From Desulfobacteraceae bacterium UBA2245 (GTDB lineage Bacteria > Desulfobacterota > Desulfobacteria > Desulfobacterales > UBA2245): 64,000 nucleotides of DNA. The stretch is from assembly GCA_002347265.1 (NCBI GenBank), contig DDYB01000020.1, positions 1 through 64,000 of the forward strand, in the 5' to 3' direction. The notes below the pieces were generated by a model. It searched no databases. It worked only from the letters and a program-made list of their open reading frames with translations, and was not told where the DNA came from. Below, in pieces: positions 34,223-43,309 of this stretch. A program made the translations under genes and the position numbers. How positions within the stretch are numbered: position 1 is the stretch's first letter; each line of letters opens with the position of its first letter.

Positions 34223-35542
34223 ATGCGGATGATGGTGACATTTGAATCGCTAACAAAGGGCCGGGAACGAATCGCCGTGGTGGGGCTGGGCTATGTAGGC
34301 CTTCCCCTGGCGGTTCACCTGTCCAGGCATTTCAGCGTGACGGGTTTTGACATTTCGAACAGAAGAATTCAGGAGCTTGAAGCCGGACAAGACCGGACCC
34401 TGGAGGTGAGTCAGGACGAGCTTCGGGCCGCGGCGGTGAAATTTACCAGCGATCCTAAACAGCTTTCCCTCTGCCGGCTGATCATCGTATCGGTGCCGAC
34501 GCCTATTGACGCCTCGCGAATGCCGGACCTGGGTCCGGTCGTCAGCTCCTCGGAGATCGTGGGCGATCACATGGTCAAGGGGTCCTGCATCGTGTATGAA
34601 TCCACCGTGTATCCCGGAGTGACCGAGGATATCTGCGGCGAGATTCTCGCCCGAAGATCCGGAATGACCCTGGGAAAGGATTTTACGCTGGGCTATTCTC
34701 CGGAACGAATCAACCCCGGAGACAAGGTTCATACCCTGGAAACCATCGTCAAGGTGGTGTCCGGCTCGGATGAACCGACCCGGCGCCTGCTTGCCAGGGT
34801 TTATGGAACCGTGGTTCGGGCGGGCATTCACGAGGCCTCTTCCATCAAGGTGGCCGAATCGGCCAAGGTGATCGAAAACACCCAGCGGGACCTGAACATC
34901 GCCTTGATGAACGAGCTGGCCATGATTTTTCACAGAATGAACATCGACACCGCCGAGGTGCTGGCCGCGGCCGCAACCAAATGGAATTTTCTTCCCTTCA
35001 GACCCGGCCTGGTCGGAGGCCACTGCATCGGCGTGGATCCGTATTATCTGACCTTCAAGGCGCAGCAGCTGGGGTATCATCCGGAAATGATTCTGGCGGG
35101 TCGGCGGATCAACGACTCCATGGGAAAATACATTGCCGAGCGGGCCGTGAAAATGATGATCATTGCCGGAAAGCAGGTCCTGGGCGCCAGAGCGGCCGTG
35201 CTGGGGCTGACCTTCAAGGAGGATGTTCCGGATCTGCGAAACACGAAGGTGGTGGACATCATTCGGGAGCTTCAGGACTACGGCGTCGAGGTGCGGGTGC
35301 ACGACCCCCTGGCGGATGCCGAAGAAGCCCGGAAACACTACGGCATAGACCTGGTTCCCATGGAAGGCATGTCCGGCGCGGATGCCGTGATTCTGGCGGT
35401 GCCCCATGCCTTTTACCGGAACATGGGCCTTGACGCCGTATCCCGGTTGTGCGTGGATTCCAGATCGCTGGTCATCGACGTCAAGGGGGCTTTTACGCCC
35501 GAGGCGGCCAGAAAGATTCAGGCCCATTACTGGCGGCTGTAA
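34223..35542 (+). CDS. Nucleotide-sugar dehydrogenase (UDP-N-acetyl-hexosamine 6-dehydrogenase type)
   Basis: This 439-residue NAD-dependent enzyme oxidises the C6 alcohol of a UDP-sugar to a uronic acid for surface polysaccharides. The N-terminal Rossmann motif is VVGLGYVGLPLAVHLSRHF. SPERINPGDKVHTLETIVKVVSG is characteristic of the WbpA/TviB branch (UDP-GlcNAc/GalNAc), distinct from Ugd. The catalytic Cys is in GGHCIGVDPYYL, and the second nucleotide domain starts LGLTFKEDVPDLRN. It is not in a sugar cluster here, so the polymer it serves is unknown. Confidence 0.9.
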   Translation: MRMMVTFESLTKGRERIAVVGLGYVGLPLAVHLSRHFSVTGFDISNRRIQELEAGQDRTLEVSQDELRAAAVKFTSDPKQLSLCRLIIVSVPTPIDASRMPDLGPVVSSSEIVGDHMVKGSCIVYESTVYPGVTEDICGEILARRSGMTLGKDFTLGYSPERINPGDKVHTLETIVKVVSGSDEPTRRLLARVYGTVVRAGIHEASSIKVAESAKVIENTQRDLNIALMNELAMIFHRMNIDTAEVLAAAATKWNFLPFRPGLVGGHCIGVDPYYLTFKAQQLGYHPEMILAGRRINDSMGKYIAERAVKMMIIAGKQVLGARAAVLGLTFKEDVPDLRNTKVVDIIRELQDYGVEVRVHDPLADAEEARKHYGIDLVPMEGMSGADAVILAVPHAFYRNMGLDAVSRLCVDSRSLVIDVKGAFTPEAARKIQAHYWRL

Positions 35543-35769
35543 CCATCCGGCAGGCCGAAAATAATCAAAAAGGGGCTTCGGCAATGCATCCGCGGCTCCT
35601 TTTTTTATGGGTTCGTCTTCAGGGAAAAGGGCCTGATTCCGGCGTTCTTCAAAAGTTTGTCGGCGGACAGGGGCCGGCCGTTATCTGAGGAATCATATTG
35701 CGCGAAGCTGGAATGTTCCGGATGACAGCAATGTCCCGCTCGCCGCTGACTCGAACCATCGGGGACGCT

Positions 35770-36624
35770 TCAGACCCGGCCCCCGCTCCACCGCAGCTTG
35801 GTCTTGAGCACATCGAAATATTCCTGTCCGGGCATGGTGATCAGCTGAACCGGATGGGGGGATTTTTCGATGACGATGACGTCGCGGCGGTCCATTTCCA
35901 GACTGGCCTGGCCGTCGAAATTCAACAGAATATTGCAGGCGGGTTCGGAAAGACGAATGGACACCGAGGAGATGTCCGGTACGATCAGGGGCCGGTTGGT
36001 CAGGGTGAAGGGGCAGATCGGCGTCATGATGATGCCGGGGACATCCGGATGGATCACCGGGCCTCCGGCGGCCAGGGAATAGGCGGTGGAACCCGTGGGC
36101 GTGGCGACGATCAGGCCGTCGGCCCGGTAGGTGGTCAGAAACTTGTCGTTGATATAGGTGTGAATGCTGGCCAGCCGGGCCGGAGCGCCCTTGTTGATGA
36201 CCGCGTCATTGAGCACGGTTTCGCAAACGCGTTCCCGGCCGTCACGGAAGACCCGGACGACCAGGCGCATGCGCGGATGGGTGGTGAACCGGTTGCTCAG
36301 GACCATTTCCACGGCCTGATACAGGTCCTCGGCAACGGTTTCCGCCAGAAACCCCACCTCGCCGAACTTGACGCCCAGAACCGGTATGGGCTGATCGCCG
36401 ATCCAGTTCACCGCGCTGAGAAAGGTGCCGTCGCCGCCCAGCACGAAAATGCACAAAAGATCGGAAGGCGCCAGCATCCGATCGCTGCCGGTGAGCTTTC
36501 GGGTCAGAGACAGGCTTTCTTTTTTAACCACATCCACATGCCTGGCCTGAAGCCAGGCTTCCAGTTCGTCGGCTTTTTTCTTCGCTTCGGCATCCGCCTT
36601 GACGACCAGTCCGATTCGCTTCAA
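35770..36624 (-). CDS. nadK: NAD kinase
   Basis: NadK phosphorylates NAD to NADP. The 284 residues carry the GGDGT motif (VLGGDGTFLSAVNWI), GVKFGEVGFLAE, a conserved ASIHTYINDKFLTTYRADGL, and the sugar-binding TPTGSTAYSLAAGGPVIHPD. The start is TTG at 36624, with GGAG seven bases before it; no ATG start fits the family N-terminus MKRIGLVVK. Downstream on the same strand nothing is coupled. Upstream lie pncA and pncB, also for NAD. Confidence 0.95.
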   Translation of the reverse strand: MKRIGLVVKADAEAKKKADELEAWLQARHVDVVKKESLSLTRKLTGSDRMLAPSDLLCIFVLGGDGTFLSAVNWIGDQPIPVLGVKFGEVGFLAETVAEDLYQAVEMVLSNRFTTHPRMRLVVRVFRDGRERVCETVLNDAVINKGAPARLASIHTYINDKFLTTYRADGLIVATPTGSTAYSLAAGGPVIHPDVPGIIMTPICPFTLTNRPLIVPDISSVSIRLSEPACNILLNFDGQASLEMDRRDVIVIEKSPHPVQLITMPGQEYFDVLKTKLRWSGGRV

Positions 36625-36780
36625 GTTTCACTCCGATCCGCTTTTTTTCGACTTTGTAAAATCAGATGTTTTCTACCGGTATGCCGACAATAAGACAAGA
36701 TTTTTTTGAAGGGCTCGAAAACGGACGGCATTCCCATTGGATTTGACGGCGTTTTTCTCCGCAACGGCAAGCCGCGGTTC

Positions 36781-38115
36781 CTAGTTGCCTTGCAGCGCTT
36801 TCAGGCGGGCGCTGATGCCAACCGGAAAGCGCACCTCCTTGTCCAGCGATTTATAGGCATCGTCCAGCCGCTGAAAGTTTCGGGCAAAATGCCGTTGAAT
36901 ATCGGAAAGTTCGGGATGAGGGCGCAGGATTTTGCCGCCTTCCATAACCGTTTCCAGCAAAGTTTCGGCGCCCTCGATGCTTTCCTCCCGGGCGCCGATG
37001 ATATCTTCAAGGTAATGCCCGGCGCCGTCGGATTTCCGGAAAACCTGTTTTTTGCCGGCCAGGGTGATCTTGCCCGGGCTGAGTTTCCGGACGTCCCTGT
37101 CGGCAAACCGCACGATCTTGTAGACGATGTCCAGATAGGGCGCGTCCGCGGATACGCCCATCTTGGTGCCGACCCCGAATGAGTCGATCCGGGCCCCTTC
37201 CTTCAGGACTCTGTCGATTTTGAATTCATCGAACCCGCTGCTGGCAACAATCTTCACATCATGGAGCCCTTCCTGGTCCAGAATTTTTCGGACCTCCTTG
37301 CTCAGCGCCGCCATGTCTCCGCTGTCCAGCCGCACACCGATCAGGTGATTGCCTTTCTGCCTCATCGATCTGGCCACGACCGCCGCGTTTCTGGCCCCTT
37401 CGACTGTGTCGTAGGTGTCGATCAGAAACACCGATTGATGCGGAAAGGTGTTTGCGTAAGCGGAAAAGGCGGCCTGTTCGTTCTCAAAGGCCTCGATATA
37501 GGAATGCGCCATGGTGCCCGAGGGAGGAATTCCGTAGCGCATGGCCGCATAGACGTTGCTTGTGGCCGCAAATCCCGCGATGCGGGTGCATCGGGCCACC
37601 AGGTTGCCGGCGTCCCATCCCTGGGTGCGCCGCAGGGAAAAATCGATGAGCGAGCGCCCCTGGGCCGCATGCATGCATCGGGCCGCCTTGGTGGCGATCA
37701 GGGTCTGAAAACCCAGAACATTGAGAATGAAGGTTTCCGCCAGTTGGGCCTCGGGCATGGGAGCGGTGACTTCCAGAATGGGTTCGTCATGGAAAAAAAT
37801 GGCGCCTTCGGGCATGGCGGCAACGCTTCCAGTGAAGCGGAAGCGCTTGAGATAATTCAGAAATGCGTCTGTAAAAAGTCCGGTGCCTTTCAGATAGGCG
37901 ATTTCCTCGGAATCGAAATGCAGATTCTCAAGCGCATCGAGCACGCCTTCCAGGCCGGCCGCCACGTAATAGTTCCGGCGGCTGCCATCGTGCGGAGCGC
38001 GGATGAACGTCGAGAATACGGCGGGATCAAAGATGCCGTGTTCAAAATAACTGGCCGCCATGGTCAGTTCGTACAGGTCGGTGAACAGGGGGCTGATGCG
38101 GTTGGTGTGCGTCAT
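36781..38115 (-). CDS. pncB: Nicotinate phosphoribosyltransferase
   Basis: This 444-residue enzyme makes nicotinate mononucleotide from nicotinate and PRPP in NAD salvage. It begins SPLFTDLYELTMAASYF, the family start. The active-site region IDFSLRRTQG and the PRPP-related VRLDSGDMAALSKEVR and GVGTKMGVSADAPYLDIVYK are present. It overlaps the pncA-like gene by ATGA, so deamidated nicotinamide would pass straight to it. Confidence 0.93.
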   Translation of the reverse strand: MTHTNRISPLFTDLYELTMAASYFEHGIFDPAVFSTFIRAPHDGSRRNYYVAAGLEGVLDALENLHFDSEEIAYLKGTGLFTDAFLNYLKRFRFTGSVAAMPEGAIFFHDEPILEVTAPMPEAQLAETFILNVLGFQTLIATKAARCMHAAQGRSLIDFSLRRTQGWDAGNLVARCTRIAGFAATSNVYAAMRYGIPPSGTMAHSYIEAFENEQAAFSAYANTFPHQSVFLIDTYDTVEGARNAAVVARSMRQKGNHLIGVRLDSGDMAALSKEVRKILDQEGLHDVKIVASSGFDEFKIDRVLKEGARIDSFGVGTKMGVSADAPYLDIVYKIVRFADRDVRKLSPGKITLAGKKQVFRKSDGAGHYLEDIIGAREESIEGAETLLETVMEGGKILRPHPELSDIQRHFARNFQRLDDAYKSLDKEVRFPVGISARLKALQGN

Positions 38116-38636
38116 GGCAGAATACGGGCTCCATATATTTTTTGCATTCGTTTGAGGGCGAATTCATGGGCTTCGGGATCAAAATCCGCCACCCCCCGCG
38201 CGGGAACGATGGGGGTATAATCCCGGTCGACCAGTCCGCCGACCGTGTCCATGACGCAGATCGAGGTGCATACGCCGACCACTTCCACCTCAACCGCGCC
38301 GGCATCCTTCAGTACTTTTTCCAGCGAGGTGCCGTAAAATCCGCTGAATCGGGTTTTGGGAAGCACGAACTCTCCGGCTTGCGGGGCCAGTTCATCGATG
38401 ATTTCAGCGCCCCAGGTGCCGCGCACGCCGTGGGGGGGGAACAGGTCAAATTCCTTGTCGTCCGGGGTGTGGGAATCCTGAAGATAGATCACCGGGTCTC
38501 CTGCTTTCCGGTAGACCTCCAGCCGTTTTTGAATAAAACCGATGATGTCGCGGACCGTTTCCCCGCAGTAAAGCGCGCCGGATTCGTCGACAAAATCGTT
38601 GAGCATGTCAATAATGATCAAGGCTTTTTGAGTCAT
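38112..38636 (-). CDS. pncA: Nicotinamidase / isochorismatase-family hydrolase
   Basis: This 174-residue cysteine hydrolase is of the isochorismatase fold. The triad residues are in place: Asp in LIIIDMLNDFVD, Lys in LPKTRFSGFYGT, and Cys in VVGVCTSICVMDTV. The start at 38636 (MTQKAL) has GGAAGAAAG upstream; a TTG 11 codons earlier is less likely. Overlap with pncB strongly suggests nicotinamide as substrate, converted to nicotinate. Confidence 0.88.
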   Translation of the reverse strand: MTQKALIIIDMLNDFVDESGALYCGETVRDIIGFIQKRLEVYRKAGDPVIYLQDSHTPDDKEFDLFPPHGVRGTWGAEIIDELAPQAGEFVLPKTRFSGFYGTSLEKVLKDAGAVEVEVVGVCTSICVMDTVGGLVDRDYTPIVPARGVADFDPEAHEFALKRMQKIYGARILP

Positions 38637-38719
38637 GGATCTTTCTTCCGATTTGAAGTCAGAATTCAAGTGCGGGCATAAACCGTTTTTCTCAGGGAAA
38701 GGTTGATCGAATCATTTTC

Positions 38720-38748
38720 TTAACAACCCTGATTATTTATGATATGAA
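38720..38748 (+). promoter_or_regulatory. Candidate promoter and operator of the metal transporter
   Basis: TTAACA (38720-38725), a 17-base spacer and TATGAA (38743-38748) lie 90 bases before the binding-protein gene. A weak inverted repeat with GATT...AATC ends covers 38731-38750 over the -10 box, a position suited to a Zur- or Fur-type repressor. The operator is only a suggestion. Confidence 0.4.
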
Positions 38749-38838
38749 TCCTTACTTGATTTCAAGAAGATTTTTTTCTGGTCGCTCAATCGGTGCGGGT
38801 GCGAATTCCTCCAACCCGGCGGGTTCGGAAAGATTTCC

Positions 38839-39744
38839 ATGAAGATGAAAATGATGATTTTAGTGATGTGCGCGGCGTTGCATTCCCCTTGCCAGGCTGA
38901 TCCGCTTCCGGTGATTGCCAGCATTTTTCCCGTGGCGGACCTGGTCCAACAGGTCGGCGGAGAGCATGTTTCGGTTGTCACGGTGATTCCTCCCGGCGCA
39001 AGCCCCCACGCCTTTGAGCCCAGCCCCGGGCTGGTCAAGAAAATCACCTCGGCGCGCATTTTTTTCAAGGTAGGCGCCGGTCTTGAATTCTGGTGGGAAA
39101 AATTTGTTCGAAATGCCGAAATCCGGCCGGTGGAGGTTGTGCTGTCCGACGGCGTGGATCTAATCCATGAGGCGGGGCATTCACACCACGAGGATATGGA
39201 GGCGGCCGGACATCCGTCCGGCGAACACCAGGAGGGCAATCCCCATGTCTGGCTGGATCCCGTGATCGCCGCCGGCATGGTCTCAAAGATCGCGGATTCT
39301 CTGAGTCTGGCGGATCCGGTTCATGCGGATTTTTACCAGAACCGCCGGCAGCGCTGTTTGTCGGAACTTGGGGCTCTGGATCAGGATATTCGGGCCGCCG
39401 TGAGCCGGTTTTCCAGCCGCTGGTATGTCTCCGCCCATTCCGCTTGGGATTATTTCGCCAGACGATACGGACTGCAAAGCGCAGGCGCCATCGAAGCCAG
39501 CCCCGGACGCCAGCCCGTTCCCAGAGAGATCGCCGCTCTGGTCTCGCGGATCAAAGCGCATCAGATCCGGGCGGTTTTCGCGGAACCCCAGCTCAATTCC
39601 CATCTGGCCGCCCTGGTGGCCAGGGAAGCCGGAATTCCTGTTGTTTTTCTGGATCCCGTGGGTGATCCGCACAGCGAGGATCGAAATACCTATATCCGCC
39701 TGATGCGGACCAATCTCAGGACGCTTCAGGAGGTCATGCAGTGA
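38839..39744 (+). CDS. znuA: Zinc/manganese ABC transporter substrate-binding protein
   Basis: This 301-residue periplasmic metal-binding protein of the ZnuA/TroA (SBP_bac_9) family has a short signal peptide (MKMKMMILVMCAALHSPCQA). IASIFPVADLVQQVGG and IPPGASPHAFEPSP carry the first metal His. A His- and acid-rich loop, HSHHEDMEAAGHPSGEHQ, precedes NPHVWLDP with the second. Such loops are common in zinc-specific members. The next two genes encode the ATPase and permease, with four-base and eight-base overlaps, giving a complete importer. Zinc is more likely than manganese. Confidence 0.9.
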   Translation: MKMKMMILVMCAALHSPCQADPLPVIASIFPVADLVQQVGGEHVSVVTVIPPGASPHAFEPSPGLVKKITSARIFFKVGAGLEFWWEKFVRNAEIRPVEVVLSDGVDLIHEAGHSHHEDMEAAGHPSGEHQEGNPHVWLDPVIAAGMVSKIADSLSLADPVHADFYQNRRQRCLSELGALDQDIRAAVSRFSSRWYVSAHSAWDYFARRYGLQSAGAIEASPGRQPVPREIAALVSRIKAHQIRAVFAEPQLNSHLAALVAREAGIPVVFLDPVGDPHSEDRNTYIRLMRTNLRTLQEVMQ

Positions 39745-40541
39745 AACCCGAATCCCAGGTTAAGGAAACCCATTATGTGGATCTGGAAGACATATGGGTG
39801 GCCTACGACCATAAATGGGTGCTGCAATCCGTTTACTTCAGCTGCGGCGCGGGCGAGATCGTCGGGATTGTCGGGCCCAACGGGGGAGGGAAGTCCACCC
39901 TGCTCAAGGTCATCCTCGGACTGGTGCGGCCCGATCGCGGAACCGTGCGTCTGTTCGGGGAAAAACCCGGCAAACGCGGTCTTCAGGAAGTCGGCTATCT
40001 TCCCCAGATTTCCCAGGCAGAGCGGTTTTTTCCGGTATCGGCGCTGGATGTGGTTCTGATGGGGCTTTACGCTCGCATCGGATTTTTCCGAAGACCGGAT
40101 CAAAAAGATCGTGAAACCGCGATGGAAGTACTGAATCGCGTCGGCATGGCCGACCATGCCGGCCGTCCCTTCGGAGCGCTTTCCGGCGGACAGCAGCAGC
40201 GGGTTCATATCGCGCGCGCTCTGGCGCCTCATCCCAGGCTGCTGGTTCTGGACGAGCCCGCCACCGGAGTGGACAGCGTCGCTCAGGAGGATTTTTATCG
40301 CCTGCTGGCGGAGCTTCGGGACGCGGAAGGCTTGTCGGTGCTCATGGTGTCGCACGATATCGGAGTGATCACCGCCCATGCGGATCGCATCGCCTGCCTG
40401 AACGTTGAAATTCATTACCACGGCGAGGCCCAGGCCTGTATGATTCCGGAAAACATCGCCAGGGTGTTCGGCAGGGACCTGAAGGTGATGGTGCACGATT
40501 CACGCTGCGCCACCTGTTTTCGGAGACATTCGCATGAGTGA
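39741..40541 (+). CDS. znuC: Zinc/manganese ABC transporter ATP-binding protein
   Basis: This 266-residue ABC ATPase powers the metal importer. Walker A is GPNGGGKST, the signature is LSGGQQQRVHIARAL, and Walker B is LLVLDEPATGVD, followed by the H-loop VLMVSHDIGVITAHAD. The gene starts inside the end of znuA (ATGA type overlap) and overlaps the permease gene by eight bases. The C-terminal tail CATCFRRHSHE is rich in Cys and His and might sense metal. Confidence 0.92.
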   Translation: MKPESQVKETHYVDLEDIWVAYDHKWVLQSVYFSCGAGEIVGIVGPNGGGKSTLLKVILGLVRPDRGTVRLFGEKPGKRGLQEVGYLPQISQAERFFPVSALDVVLMGLYARIGFFRRPDQKDRETAMEVLNRVGMADHAGRPFGALSGGQQQRVHIARALAPHPRLLVLDEPATGVDSVAQEDFYRLLAELRDAEGLSVLMVSHDIGVITAHADRIACLNVEIHYHGEAQACMIPENIARVFGRDLKVMVHDSRCATCFRRHSHE

Positions 40542-41346
40542 GCTTCTGGCCCTGGAGTTTATGAGAAACGCGTTTCTGGCCGGCATGCTTCTCAGCACCG
40601 TGCTGGCGGTGGTTTCGTTTTTCGTGGTGCTGCGCCGGTTTTCATTTATCGGCGTCGGCGTGGCGCATTCGGCGTTCGGCGGAGTGGCCCTGGGCGTTCT
40701 TCTGGGGGTTTCCCCGGTGCTTTCCGCCCTTGGATTTTCGATAATTGTTGCCAACGCCATCGGATGGATTTCCAGAAGAAAAGAGATCAGCACGGATACG
40801 GCCATCGGAATATTTTTTGCCCTGGCCATGGCTCTCGGGGTGATTTTTATCGGAATGTCGGGCCGCTACAACGTGGATCTTTTCGGGTATCTCTTCGGCA
40901 ACATACTGGCCATCACGAGGCAGGAGCTTGTGATCGTCTGCGTGCTGGGAATCCTGGTTCTGGCCGGCATCGTTCTGTTTTTCAAGGAATTTCTGTTTAT
41001 CGCCTTTGATCAGGAGGTTGCCAGGGTCAACGGCGTGCCGGTGACCCTGCTGGATCATTTTTTCCTGACGCTTCTGGCGGTTGCCGTGGTCATCTGCATC
41101 AAGATGGTGGGCATCGTGCTGGTTTCCGCCCTGCTGGTCATTCCCGGCGCCGCGGCCAGTCAGGTCGCCCGGAGCTACGGGGCGATGATCGGCGTTTCCA
41201 TCGCGGTTGCCGTGATTTCCACCACCGGCGGGCTGATTCTTTCCTATTATGCGGATCTGGCATCCGGGGCCGTGATCGTAACCCTCGCCGCCCTGCTTTT
41301 CTTTATCGCCTTCGGCCTGGGGCGCCTGCAAAAAACGCCTCGTTGA
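40534..41346 (+). CDS. znuB: Zinc/manganese ABC transporter permease
   Basis: This 270-residue membrane protein of the ABC-3 family has eight or nine hydrophobic segments. ALEFMRNAFLAGMLLSTVLA is the family start, and VGVAHSAFGGVALGV and KMVGIVLVSALLVIPGAAASQ are conserved stretches. It forms the channel of the ZnuABC-like importer and ends the operon. Confidence 0.92.
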   Translation: MSELLALEFMRNAFLAGMLLSTVLAVVSFFVVLRRFSFIGVGVAHSAFGGVALGVLLGVSPVLSALGFSIIVANAIGWISRRKEISTDTAIGIFFALAMALGVIFIGMSGRYNVDLFGYLFGNILAITRQELVIVCVLGILVLAGIVLFFKEFLFIAFDQEVARVNGVPVTLLDHFFLTLLAVAVVICIKMVGIVLVSALLVIPGAAASQVARSYGAMIGVSIAVAVISTTGGLILSYYADLASGAVIVTLAALLFFIAFGLGRLQKTPR

Positions 41347-41461
41347 GCCGCAACAGCAATTTTCCGCATGAATGCGAAGCCACCCGGGCGGCCCAACAAT
41401 GTCTGACTCAAAATGGCGTGGCAGATATTAGTTTTCCTGTTTTCTTCGCTCTTTCAAAATA

Positions 41462-41492
41462 AAAAAAGGCATCTTTTTGAGATGCCTTTTTT
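41462..41492 (-). terminator. Terminator of tRNA-Phe
   Basis: AAAAAAGGCATC and GATGCCTTTTTT form a 12-bp stem about 13 bases after the tRNA 3' end on the minus strand, with T-runs on either side. It may also stop transcripts coming from the znu operon. Confidence 0.85.
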
Positions 41493-41504
41493 CTGAAGAA
41501 AAAG

Positions 41505-41577
41505 TGCCGAGGGACGGAATCGAACCGCCGACACGGGGATTTTCAGTCCCCTGCTCTACCGACTGAGCTACCTCGGC
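41505..41577 (-). tRNA. tRNA-Phe (anticodon GAA)
   Basis: Read on the minus strand, the acceptor GCCGAGG pairs with CCTCGGC. The D arm is GCTC...GAGC, the anticodon stem GGGGA/TCCCC encloses loop CTGAAAA with anticodon GAA, and the T arm is GGCGG-TTCGATT-CCGTC. The discriminator is A. CCA is not encoded, unlike in the tRNA-Arg of this window, so it must be added by the CCA enzyme. Confidence 0.95.
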
Positions 41578-41590
41578 ACAAGCCGGGCTA

Positions 41591-41619
41591 TTCATATGGG
41601 AGTCGGCCTTTTTTGTCAA
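41591..41619 (-). promoter_or_regulatory. tRNA-Phe promoter
   Basis: On the minus strand a perfect TTGACA (41619-41614), a 17-base spacer and TATGAA (41596-41591) precede the tRNA by 13 bases. This is close to an ideal sigma-70 promoter for a stable RNA. Confidence 0.8.
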
Positions 41620-41626
41620 GCGGAAT

Positions 41627-42364
41627 TTAGCCAAGATCGCCAAAAAGATGTTGCAGGATGCTGCTGGCCGCGAGGGTCGCCGTCTCGGCTCTGAGAATTC
41701 TGGGGCCAAGCGATGCGGAAATGCATCCGGATTCTTTTGCCTTTCGAATTTCATCTTCCGTAAATCCGCCCTCAGGTCCGAGCATGGCAAAGATGCTGCG
41801 GATGGGGTTGCCGCAGTTCAGCTTTTCCGGATCAAGCTTTTCGGATGCATTTTCCCAGAAAACGAGGCGAAGATCGCATGATTTTCCCAGTTCCAGGGCC
41901 TGATCAAAGGAGACAACCGGGTCGATCTGCAGAATCCGGCCCCTGCGGCACTGCTTGACGGCTTCCCGGGCGATTTTTTCCCAGCGTGCCGCGCGTTCCG
42001 TTCGTTTGGCTTCCGGGCGTGGAACCGACCGGTGCGCGACAAAGGGAATCCACCGGTGGATTCCCAGTTCGGAAAGCGGTCGAATCAGATCTTCCATTTT
42101 GCGGTCTTTCAACAGAGCCTGTGCGATCGATATGCGAACCGGAGATTCGGATGCGGCCAAATACTTTTCGAGGATCTTGAGTGCAACGCCTTCGGCGGTT
42201 ATTTGAAGAATTTGCGCCTTGTAATGGAAGCCGGCGCCGTCGGCAAGCGCGATCATGTCTCCGGGTTTCAGGCGCAGAACAAGACGGATGTGCCCGGCCT
42301 CCGCGCCCGTGATCAACGGGCAGGGGGAGGCAAGCTGATCCGGGTTGATATAAAAATATCTCAT
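41627..42364 (-). CDS. rsmE: 16S rRNA (uracil-1498-N3)-methyltransferase
   Basis: RsmE methylates U1498 of 16S rRNA on the assembled small subunit. The 245 residues have the PUA-like N-terminus (HIRLVLRLKPGDMIALADGAG) and the SPOUT knot with LGPEGGFTEDEI and LGPRILRAETATLAA, which bind SAM. The stop lies just before the tRNA-Phe promoter, so the tRNA could partly be read from this gene's transcript. Confidence 0.95.
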   Translation of the reverse strand: MRYFYINPDQLASPCPLITGAEAGHIRLVLRLKPGDMIALADGAGFHYKAQILQITAEGVALKILEKYLAASESPVRISIAQALLKDRKMEDLIRPLSELGIHRWIPFVAHRSVPRPEAKRTERAARWEKIAREAVKQCRRGRILQIDPVVSFDQALELGKSCDLRLVFWENASEKLDPEKLNCGNPIRSIFAMLGPEGGFTEDEIRKAKESGCISASLGPRILRAETATLAASSILQHLFGDLG

Positions 42365-42589
42365 CGCATCGCGGCCCGCGGAAAATGTGATGTGAATCTT
42401 TGCATACAGCTCCAGTCTCTTTTTACTTGTGCATTGTCTAATATGTCTTTTGGAGGAAGGAAAGCTTTTTTTAACAAAATCAAATAGCTTGACACGTATT
42501 GGGCGCTATGATAATTTTTAACCCGGTTTAAAACTTTATATTTTAATATCAAATGGTTGCAACGGATCATCAGGAAGCGGGAACGTATA

Positions 42590-43012
42590 ATGATGGATCA
42601 TTCGGATTCCAAATCTCCCCCAAATGCCGATTTTAATCAGAGTGAAATCAGCACTTCGGACAACTCGGATGTTTCCGGGGCGGGGAAGGAAGAGGAAATT
42701 CTTGATCTGACCGATATTCTGACGGAGATTCCCGAGGCAAAATCAGAAGAACCGGTTGATCCTGCAGCATATGCGCAGGAGGTCGATGAACCGCCGATGG
42801 AGGCCGCATCCGGGTTTCCGATCGAAACTTCGCTGGAGTCCGCGATAACGCCCGAGGTGCTTGAAAATGCTTTGGAGCGCGTCGTCATGAGGATGTTTTC
42901 GGAAAAAATCGAGCCGCTTCTGGTTGAGGCGGTGGAAAGAGGCGTTCAAAAAGAGATGGAACGCCTGCGGGCGCTTTTACTGGAGGACGTTCCGGACGCC
43001 CGGAAGTTTTAG
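42590..43012 (+). CDS. Small acidic protein, possibly PopZ/DUF2497-like
   Basis: This 140-residue protein is not confidently recognised. The first 90 residues are acidic, Ser/Pro-rich and probably unstructured. The last 45 form amphipathic helices (TPEVLENALERVVMRMFSEK, EAVERGVQKEMERLRALLL). That layout, an acidic linker followed by a helical tail, recalls the polar organiser PopZ and similar DUF2497 proteins, but no diagnostic residue proves it. ATG 42590 and an adjacent ATG 42593 are both possible starts, with CAGGAAGCGGGA upstream. A terminator follows, then valS. Confidence 0.6.
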   Translation: MMDHSDSKSPPNADFNQSEISTSDNSDVSGAGKEEEILDLTDILTEIPEAKSEEPVDPAAYAQEVDEPPMEAASGFPIETSLESAITPEVLENALERVVMRMFSEKIEPLLVEAVERGVQKEMERLRALLLEDVPDARKF

Positions 43013-43057
43013 GATGCGGACCATCCTTGCGGGCGGACAAAACAGGCACGACGCTAT

Positions 43058-43090
43058 ACAGGGGATTAGACATTTAATCCCCTGTTTTTA
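43058..43090 (+). terminator. Rho-independent terminator
   Basis: ACAGGGGATTA and TAATCCCCTGT form a perfect 11-bp stem with a six-base loop followed by five T residues. It ends the small acidic protein gene and separates it from valS. Confidence 0.85.
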
Positions 43091-43309
43091 TGTCTGGATG
43101 TGAAGGATCCGGCAACACGCCCCATTTTGACGGATCATGAACATATCGCGTCGGATGCGCGACGCCGTCTTGAATGCATGCTGTTTTGCGAAGGCTATAA
43201 CGAATGCAGAAAAGCCGGGCTGAAGAAATTCGAAATAATCAGCGCCGGCCGAACCGGATGCGGCAGATTTTTCCGGAGACCCAGTTACAGAAACGAGGAG
43301 TGCGATTTT

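Noticed and set aside
35560..35612. Possible terminator after the nucleotide-sugar dehydrogenase
   Set aside because: The pairing around AAAGGGGC and GCTCCTTT is imperfect with a long loop; too weak to list although a T-run follows.
43100..43309. 70-codon N-terminal extension of valS
   Set aside because: It has no similarity to valyl-tRNA synthetases, and the ATG at 43310 has GAGGAG at the right distance.
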